Positions 1-4,150 of a DNA stretch of 6,522 nucleotides are shown here, piece after piece; position 1 is the first letter of the stretch, and the number at the start of each line of letters is the position of its first letter. The notes under the pieces were generated by a model. The model was not told the origin of the DNA. It worked only from the letters and a program-made list of their open reading frames with translations, and did no database searches. This DNA is from Lachnospiraceae bacterium UBA3863 (GTDB taxonomy: Bacteria; Bacillota; Clostridia; Lachnospirales; Lachnospiraceae). The DNA is taken from contig DGGX01000044.1 of assembly GCA_002392385.1 (NCBI GenBank), positions 2,393-8,914 of the forward strand, in the 5' to 3' direction. A program made the translations under genes and the position numbers.

Positions 1-418
1 AGACGAGGGGCATCAGCAGGCGGGATCTCTTGAATCCGGACTTGGCGGCGATGCCGATGACGACGGGGATCAGGACTGCTGCGGTACCGGTGTTGGAGAG
101 GACGCCGCTCATGAGGCCGACGATCACCATGATCGCGACGATCAGGCTTCTCTCCGTCTTGGCAAACTTCGTGACGATGCCGCCGATCTCATTGGCCATG
201 CCCGTCTCGAACAGGGCCCCCCCGACGATGAACATGGCGACGAAAAGGATGACGTTGCTGTCGATGAAGCCGGCAAAAGCGGTCTTGACATCCAGCACGC
301 CCGTAAAACAGAGGCCTACACAGACGATCATGGAGGTCAGTCCCAGCGGGATCTTCTCCGTGACGAACATAACGATGGCAAAGGCAAGGAACAGCAGTGT
401 GATGATGGCTGGACTCAT
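1..418 (-). CDS. SLC13/DASS-type anion permease, N-terminal part (runs off left edge)
   Basis: Reading leftwards from the ATG at 418-416 gives 139 codons with no stop before the window edge, so only the N-terminal part is present. The product is an inner-membrane secondary transporter. Hydrophobic segments lie at about residues 3-19, 25-42, 55-72, 93-107 and 112-124. The stretch NVILFVAMFIVGGALFETGM (55-74) followed by SNTGTAAVLIPVV (108-120) resembles the first half of divalent anion:sodium symporters and related citrate/arsenite permeases. In that family the SNT motif lies at a hairpin tip and helps bind sodium and a carboxylate substrate. The start is supported by AGGAGG at 428-433, nine bases upstream. 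A di- or tricarboxylate substrate is likely from the family, but the missing C-terminal half prevents a specific call. The gene is divergent from LysR regulator 1, its probable controller. Confidence 0.85.
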   Translation of the reverse strand, partial: MSPAIITLLFLAFAIVMFVTEKIPLGLTSMIVCVGLCFTGVLDVKTAFAGFIDSNVILFVAMFIVGGALFETGMANEIGGIVTKFAKTERSLIVAIMVIVGLMSGVLSNTGTAAVLIPVVIGIAAKSGFKRSRLLMPLV

Positions 419-491
419 GGTTCTCTCCCTCCTGGTATGAACTGATTTTCTAAACTGCTGCTCCGGCCGGAAGCTTGTGATCTCTTTGATC

Positions 492-527
492 TGACTCCAT
501 TATAGAAAAGCTCCCATTATAAGTAAA
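492..527 (-). promoter_or_regulatory. Probable sigma-A promoter of the SLC13-type permease
   Basis: On the minus strand a -35 box TTTACT (527-522) is separated by 17 bp from a perfect -10 box TATAAT (504-499). Transcription is expected to begin near 492, giving a leader of about 73 nt before the permease ATG. A second minus-strand TATAAT lies at 521-516, inside the spacer, because CCATTATA is directly repeated at 497-504 and 514-521. The second copy has no good -35 partner. Known: sigma-A consensus. Inferred: use in vivo. Confidence 0.6.
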
Positions 528-541
528 ATTGAAGAATTTTA
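524..541. promoter_or_regulatory. AT-rich palindrome, candidate operator for LysR regulator 1
   Basis: TAAAATT-GAAG-AATTTTA is a perfect inverted repeat with 7-bp arms and a 4-bp spacer. It overlaps the -35 box of the permease promoter and a weak plus-strand -35 candidate (TTTAAT, 538-543) for the regulator. A LysR-type protein encoded next door and divergently usually binds such a region to control the transporter and itself. It is not an obvious canonical T-N11-A dyad, and AT-rich palindromes can arise by chance. Confidence 0.4.
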
Positions 542-566
542 ATTTAGCTTAGGAAAAATTTATGGT
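538..566 (+). promoter_or_regulatory. Weak candidate promoter of LysR regulator 1
   Basis: TTTAAT (538-543), a 17-bp spacer and TATGGT (561-566) match the sigma-A consensus only partly. A start near 573 would leave a leader of roughly 27 nt before the ATG at 600. Low expression would suit a regulator. Another weak arrangement exists further upstream (CTGACT 491-496 with CATTAT 515-520), so the choice is uncertain. Confidence 0.25.
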
Positions 567-599
567 ATCCTTGAGATATATCATCCGGGAGGGACCGCC

Positions 600-1472
600 A
601 TGAAACTGAATCAGCTTGAATATTTCTGCGCCGTCTGCCGCTGCCACAGCATCACCCGCGCCGCGGAGACGCTCTACGTCACGCAGCCGACCATCTCCGT
701 CGCCATCCGGGAACTGGAGAAGGAACTGCACCTGCAGCTCTTCCGCCACGAAAAGAACCGGATCTACCTGACGCCGGAGGGGGAGGCTTTCTACCGCCGC
801 GCCGAGGCCCTCGTCCGGGAGAGCCGGGAGATGGTGGCGGATTTCTCCGCCATCGGCCATCGCCAGACGCCGCTCAAGATCGGCATCCCGCCCATGATGA
901 GCACTCTCTTCTTCCCTTCCTTCAGCGACCGCTTCATCGAGAAGACCGGCCAGCCGGTCCAGCTCTTCGAATACGGGTCTGTCAAGGCCCGGGACCTGGT
1001 GCAGTCGGAGGACCTGGACATCGCCCTCGTCAACATGGACTTCTACAACCTGGACCAGTTCAACTCCCTGGTCCTGATGGAGGACTCCTATATCTACTGC
1101 GTCAGCCGGACCCACCGGTACGCCGGGCTCCCCGAAGTCACGTTCGATATGCTGGCGGACGAGAAGATCCTCCTCTTCAACACCGACTCGGTGCAGAACG
1201 ACACCATTTTCGCCCGCTACCGCTCCATGGGACTGACCCCGGACGTCCTCCTCTACAGCAGCCAGCTCTACACCATCCTGAACTTCGTGCGCAGCGGCAC
1301 CTGCGGCGCCTTCCTCTACGCCTCCCTGCCCGCCAACCCCCGGGACTTCGTCCAGCTGCCTGTCCGCCCCGAGATCACCAGCTCCTTCGGCCTCATCTGG
1401 AAGAAGGGCATCCTCACCCCCTCCCGCACCACCTCTTTCATAGAATTTGCTAAGACAGCCTCGCCATTTTGA
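600..1472 (+). CDS. LysR-family transcriptional regulator 1
   Basis: This 290-residue protein has the usual length and two-domain layout of LysR-type regulators. Residues 1-60 form the winged helix-turn-helix: SITRAAETLYVTQPTISVAI (17-36) is the helix-turn-helix core, and a linker-helix region follows. From about residue 91 (PLKIGIPPMM) the periplasmic-binding-protein-like effector domain runs to the C-terminus. The family normally works as a DNA-bound tetramer that activates a divergent gene when a small, often carboxylate-like, ligand binds. The ATG at 600 is preceded by GGGAGGG at 587-593 and places the helix-turn-helix at its normal distance from the N-terminus. The gene diverges from the SLC13-type permease, its most likely target, and AT-rich intergenic DNA lies between them. 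The effector cannot be read from the sequence. Confidence 0.93.
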   Translation: MKLNQLEYFCAVCRCHSITRAAETLYVTQPTISVAIRELEKELHLQLFRHEKNRIYLTPEGEAFYRRAEALVRESREMVADFSAIGHRQTPLKIGIPPMMSTLFFPSFSDRFIEKTGQPVQLFEYGSVKARDLVQSEDLDIALVNMDFYNLDQFNSLVLMEDSYIYCVSRTHRYAGLPEVTFDMLADEKILLFNTDSVQNDTIFARYRSMGLTPDVLLYSSQLYTILNFVRSGTCGAFLYASLPANPRDFVQLPVRPEITSSFGLIWKKGILTPSRTTSFIEFAKTASPF

Positions 1473-1480
1473 CCTATAAT
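1452..1480 (+). promoter_or_regulatory. Probable promoter for the leader segment and LysR regulator 2
   Basis: A perfect TATAAT (1475-1480) sits 17 bp after AAGACA (1452-1457), which keeps GACA of the -35 consensus. The -35 box is inside the end of the LysR1 coding region, and the -10 box begins two bases after its stop codon. The predicted start near 1487 coincides with the first bases of a GC-rich hairpin, so the transcript would begin with a stem-loop. Confidence 0.5.
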
Positions 1481-1485
1481 AGAAA

Positions 1486-1516
1486 TGACCGCGCAGAAAA
1501 CCGACCGGCGCGGTCA
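1486..1516 (+). promoter_or_regulatory. GC-rich stem-loop at the predicted 5' end of the leader transcript
   Basis: TGACCGCGC (1486-1494) pairs perfectly with GCGCGGTCA (1508-1516) around a 13-nt loop. There is no U-rich tract after it; a strong AGGAGG follows instead at 1521-1526. It is therefore unlikely to be an intrinsic terminator for LysR1. It better fits a 5' stabilising or regulatory hairpin, possibly affecting access to the nearby ribosome binding site. Confidence 0.45.
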
Positions 1517-1532
1517 GAAAAGGAGGAAAAAA

Positions 1533-1601
1533 ATTCATGCGCGTGAGCTGACAGACGCGGAGTACCAGGAGCTGATCGACAAGATCAAAGAGAACCTGTA
1601 A
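1533..1601 (+). CDS. Possible 22-codon leader peptide or decayed small gene
   Basis: A strong Shine-Dalgarno AGGAGG (1521-1526) is followed six bases later by an ATT codon at 1533. It opens a frame of 22 codons containing RELTDAEYQELIDKIKENL and ending in TAA at 1599-1601. This tail is hydrophilic, looks helical and uses codons like its neighbours. The nearest ATG after the Shine-Dalgarno, at 1537, is in another frame and gives only MRVS before a stop. Three explanations fit: a rare ATT start, a one-base indel just after the ATG, or a very short leader peptide. The same frame also opens at an ATG at 1485, but no ribosome binding site precedes that codon and it lies at or just upstream of the predicted transcript start. 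I do not recognise the peptide family. Confidence 0.3.
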   Translation: MHARELTDAEYQELIDKIKENL

Positions 1602-1609
1602 TCAGAGAA

Positions 1610-1640
1610 GCCCGCACAGGGAACCTTCCCCTGTGCGGGC
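1610..1640 (+). promoter_or_regulatory. Perfect 12-bp stem-loop just upstream of LysR regulator 2
   Basis: GCCCGCACAGGG (1610-1621) and CCCTGTGCGGGC (1629-1640) form a perfect stem with a 7-nt loop. The structure begins nine bases after the small frame's stop and ends 15 bases before the LysR2 ATG. No T tract follows on the plus strand, so a standard intrinsic terminator is not supported. It could attenuate transcription, protect mRNA ends, or modulate translation of LysR2, whose own ribosome binding site (GGGGG, 1646-1650) is weak. Confidence 0.55.
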
Positions 1641-1655
1641 CTGACGGGGGTCTGC

Positions 1656-2558
1656 ATGACCAGAGAAGAAATCACGGCTTTCCTGACCATCGTGGAGTGC
1701 GGTTCCATCTCGGGAGCCGCTCAGAAGCTGTATATCGGGCAGTCCACGCTCTCCGCCCAGCTGAAGGCCCTGGAGGCGGAGCTGGGCTGTGTTCTGCTGC
1801 GCCGCAAGAGAGGCGGCAAGGGCGTCGAGGTGACTGTGGCCGGGCATAATTTTGAGCTGTACGCCCACCGGTGGCTGAAGCTGTGGGAAGACACGCAGAA
1901 AGCGGTCATGGAGACTTCTCCCCGCAGCGTCCACATCGTGACCAGCTACACGATGAGCTATATCATTCCCTACGTCTATCTCCGCCTGTCCGACAGGACC
2001 AGAGAGGCGACGCACTTCACCTTCTCCTCGCACCATTATAACGAGCTCTATCACATTCTGGAGCACGGGGAGGCGGATCTGGGCTTTGCCTCGTCCACCA
2101 GATACTCGAAGGAGGTCCGGACGATCCCTCTGTACCGGGAGCCGAACGTGATCCTTGTGGGCCAGCGGAGCGATCTGGCGCCGGAGCTGGACCCCTCTGT
2201 TCTGAATCTCAACAACGAGATCTATATTCCGGGCGACAGCGATTTTATCCGTTGGCATACGGAGTATATCGGCAACCCCTCGGACGCCTCCGTGCAGGCG
2301 GCGGATTTTGCCTTCGTGGAGAATGCCCTGCGGTTCGCCGATGACTGGGCCCTGGTCCCCGCGACCATCGCCACCGCCCTCACCATCAAGAATCCTTCTC
2401 TCCGCTTCTGTACGATCAAAGGGGAGAACATCTATCGGACCAGCCGGCTCCTGGTCCGCGGCACGGCGGACCAGTACGGCTTCATCCCGGAGATGCTCTC
2501 CCGCATGCATGAATTCGTGACCCGGCTCGGAGCCGAGTGGATCCTGGAAGGATATTGA
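1656..2558 (+). CDS. LysR-family transcriptional regulator 2
   Basis: This 300-residue protein has the LysR-type architecture. The N-terminal winged helix-turn-helix (about 1-65) includes GSISGAAQKLYIGQSTLSAQ (16-35), followed by LKALEAELGCVLLRR. An effector-binding domain starts near residue 91 (SVHIVTSYTM) and extends to the end. The protein is clearly distinct from LysR1 and not a recent tandem duplicate: outside the helix-turn-helix I see little shared sequence. The ATG at 1656 has only a G-rich weak ribosome binding site and lies 15 bases after a strong hairpin, so expression may be controlled after transcription starts. The gene converges on the MFS transporter gene and shares a terminator with it. 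It has no divergent partner, so its target is unclear; the MFS/oxidoreductase pair downstream is the nearest candidate. Confidence 0.92.
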   Translation: MTREEITAFLTIVECGSISGAAQKLYIGQSTLSAQLKALEAELGCVLLRRKRGGKGVEVTVAGHNFELYAHRWLKLWEDTQKAVMETSPRSVHIVTSYTMSYIIPYVYLRLSDRTREATHFTFSSHHYNELYHILEHGEADLGFASSTRYSKEVRTIPLYREPNVILVGQRSDLAPELDPSVLNLNNEIYIPGDSDFIRWHTEYIGNPSDASVQAADFAFVENALRFADDWALVPATIATALTIKNPSLRFCTIKGENIYRTSRLLVRGTADQYGFIPEMLSRMHEFVTRLGAEWILEGY

Positions 2559-2600
2559 AAAAAGACTGCGGCACCGGATATCAGGTGCTGCAGTCTTTTT
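2558..2600. terminator. Bidirectional intrinsic terminator between LysR2 and the MFS gene
   Basis: GACTGCGGCACC (2564-2575) pairs with GGTGCTGCAGTC (2584-2595), with one G-U wobble on the plus strand and an 8-nt loop. It is flanked by A6 on the left and T5 on the right, giving a U-rich tail on transcripts from either side. It begins at the LysR2 stop codon and serves both convergent genes. Confidence 0.88.
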
Positions 2601-2645
2601 CTTATGCTGTAAGGATGGTCCTTGGCGAAATACCCGTTTGGCGGA

Positions 2646-3929
2646 TCATTTGGCCACGTGGGCCAGGTTGACCGGCTGGGCGCGGTGAGCCCGCACATAG
2701 ATGTGGTCCTCGTGACGGATCCTGCGGTAGACGATCACCATGACGACGGCGCCGACCACGCTCAGTGCCATCATGACGGAGAAGGCGGGCACATAGGTCC
2801 CCTGGGCGTCCGCGATCATGCCGGGGATCCGGCCGAAAAGGAGGCCGCCGCAGGCGTTGAGGAACTGGAAGGTGGTGACGGTCCTGGAATAATCGCTCTC
2901 CGAGGCGACCTTGGAGGCGTAGATGGAAATGGAGACGGATACGACCGCCAGACCGAAGCTCAGCAGCACGACGGCCATCACAGCCACTACAAAGTTCCGG
3001 TTGCCCGCCAGGGTGCACAGGAAGCAACCGACGATGACCATGACGTAGAGCATGATGCTGGCCCTGAGCATGCCGATCTTGTCAGCGATCCAGCCATAGG
3101 CGCACTTGCCGGCCGCCAGGAAGAGACCCATCACGGAGACCAGGAGAGAGACCTGCCCGCTGGTGAAGCCCTCCCCGGAATAGAGGACGGAGATGTGGGA
3201 ATGCAGGGTATTGGCCGGCATGCCGAATACCAGGATGCCGAACATCATCAGCAGCATCAGGGGCGTCGCAGCCGTATGGGCGGCGTGCACCGGGGATTTG
3301 GAAGCCATCTTTTCTCCGTCGCCCACCGGCACGGTGTGGAGGCAGGAGGGACGGCTGTAAGCGATCTTATAGACGACCACGGACGCAGCCAGGATGAAGA
3401 CCGCCTCCGCCAGGAAGGACACCCGCAGGGAGAACCGCTCCACCAGGAAGGTGATGACCGGTGTGGCGATCATGGCTGAGGCGCCGGTGGAGGCCATGCA
3501 GATGCCCAGGGCCAGGCCGACGTGGGTGTGGAACCAGCGGTTGATGAAAATGGACGCCGGCACCATTCCGCCGGCACCCAGGGCCGTGCCGCACAGGGCC
3601 GCGCCGATACAGGCGCCCAGGTAGCCGTTCGTCCAGGCCAGGATCGCGAAGGCGATCACGTCGATCAGCATGGCGCCCGTGACCACACGCCGCACGCCGA
3701 ATCTTTCGATCATCCTTGACGCTGCCAGCATGCCCACCAGGGTGAAAAGTGAACGGATCGTCAGCATGGTGGAGGACTGGGTATTGGTCAGTCCCCGCAG
3801 GCTGATGAGGTAGGGCTGATAGGCCCCGAAGCCTGTGCTCCCCAGGCCGCTCGTGCAGAAGAGCAGCAGGGTCACCGCCGCGCATACAAGCCATCCGTAT
3901 TTATGTTCTTCGATCAGTCTGCCTTTCAT
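2646..3929 (-). CDS. MFS transporter, oxalate/formate- or monocarboxylate-type
   Basis: This 427-residue integral membrane protein has the 12-helix pattern of the major facilitator superfamily, in two six-helix halves. Approximate helices are 12-34, 51-70, 83-100, 103-125, 137-160 and 168-187, then 222-242, 256-277, 290-308, 312-333, 350-372 and 380-400. Motif-A-like loops occur in both halves at the equivalent place: SRMIERFGVRR (71-81) and YGWIADKIGMLR (278-289). A cytoplasmic loop of about 30 residues (190-220) joins the halves. The helix-1 region and the long GAGGMVPASIFINRWF segment (118-133) recall oxalate/formate antiporter and monocarboxylate carrier subgroups, so a small organic acid is a reasonable but unproven substrate. 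The start at 3929 has AGGAGG at 3944-3939. The gene is divergent from the flavin oxidoreductase, which suggests it moves that enzyme's substrate or product. Confidence 0.88.
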   Translation of the reverse strand: MKGRLIEEHKYGWLVCAAVTLLLFCTSGLGSTGFGAYQPYLISLRGLTNTQSSTMLTIRSLFTLVGMLAASRMIERFGVRRVVTGAMLIDVIAFAILAWTNGYLGACIGAALCGTALGAGGMVPASIFINRWFHTHVGLALGICMASTGASAMIATPVITFLVERFSLRVSFLAEAVFILAASVVVYKIAYSRPSCLHTVPVGDGEKMASKSPVHAAHTAATPLMLLMMFGILVFGMPANTLHSHISVLYSGEGFTSGQVSLLVSVMGLFLAAGKCAYGWIADKIGMLRASIMLYVMVIVGCFLCTLAGNRNFVVAVMAVVLLSFGLAVVSVSISIYASKVASESDYSRTVTTFQFLNACGGLLFGRIPGMIADAQGTYVPAFSVMMALSVVGAVVMVIVYRRIRHEDHIYVRAHRAQPVNLAHVAK

Positions 3930-3955
3930 TTCTGTCTTCCTCCTTGCTCAACTGT

Positions 3956-3991
3956 CACGGACAGTATACGGCGGAGAGGAATTTCTGTAAA
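3956..3991 (-). promoter_or_regulatory. Probable sigma-A promoter of the MFS transporter
   Basis: On the minus strand TTTACA (3991-3986) and TATACT (3968-3963) each match consensus at five of six positions and are separated by exactly 17 bp. The expected start near 3956 gives a leader of about 27 nt to the ATG at 3929. The -35 box is embedded in TCAATTTTAC, the same decamer found at the SLC13-type permease promoter in the same register. Confidence 0.65.
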
Positions 3992-3999
3992 ATTGATTT

Positions 4000-4027
4000 T
4001 TTTGGACTTATATTCCAAAATTATTGG
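4000..4027. promoter_or_regulatory. Inverted-repeat cluster, candidate operator between MFS and oxidoreductase genes
   Basis: TTTTGGA (4000-4006) and TCCAAAA (4014-4020) form a perfect dyad with a 7-bp spacer, and a third related half-site, TATTGG, lies at 4022-4027. The dyad centre is about 54 bp upstream of the predicted MFS start and about 100 bp upstream of the oxidoreductase start. The 7-bp centre and position suit a LysR-type activator, although the strict T-N11-A pattern is absent. LysR2 or an unlinked regulator could bind here. Confidence 0.4.
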
Positions 4028-4097
4028 TTTTATATCCGGCGGCCGTCATTTTTTGTTTCATATGACCGATTTTTTATTTCTGTCGGCTGAAATACGT

Positions 4098-4103
4098 TAT
4101 AAT
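4098..4103 (+). promoter_or_regulatory. -10 element of the oxidoreductase promoter, without a recognisable -35
   Basis: A perfect TATAAT stands at 4098-4103, predicting transcription from about 4110 and a leader of roughly 40 nt. No spacing of 15 to 19 bp yields a convincing -35 hexamer (the region is TTTTTATTTC). This pattern fits a promoter that depends on an activator. Confidence 0.45.
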
Positions 4104-4150
4104 TAAGGCATAGATGTGATTCTTCTGACCTGTTTTGGAAGGAGTCCTGT

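Noticed and set aside
30..440. Plus-strand open frame of 136 codons at the left end
   Set aside because: The minus strand here encodes a well-supported SLC13-type permease with a ribosome binding site and the SNT motif; the plus frame is Met/Thr/Pro-rich shadow.
462..471. Perfect palindrome TCCGGCCGGA in the permease leader
   Set aside because: It is short, has no loop and no flanking repeat, and GC-rich 10-mers of this kind are common by chance in such a genome.
549..1538. Long open frame of 329 codons on the minus strand opposite LysR regulator 1
   Set aside because: It is the antisense shadow of a clear LysR gene in GC-rich DNA, has low-complexity Gly/Glu/Val composition, and shows no domain.
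1485..1601. 38-codon frame from the ATG at 1485
   Set aside because: No ribosome binding site precedes it, the ATG lies at or upstream of the predicted transcript start, and its first half is the hairpin and Shine-Dalgarno region.
1602..2510. Open frame of 302 codons on the minus strand opposite LysR regulator 2
   Set aside because: It is an antisense shadow with no domain; the plus strand encodes a complete LysR-type protein.
2622..3479. His/Asp/Gly-rich open frame of 285 codons on the plus strand opposite the MFS gene, resembling a metal-binding protein
   Set aside because: The His/Asp pattern is produced by reading the complement of hydrophobic MFS codons, and the minus strand encodes a full 12-helix transporter.
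4056..4092. Interrupted inverted repeat TTTCA / CCGA / TCGG / TGAAA upstream of the oxidoreductase -10
   Set aside because: The arms are short and the spacing between paired segments is asymmetric (5 nt versus 1 nt), so the signal is too weak to call.
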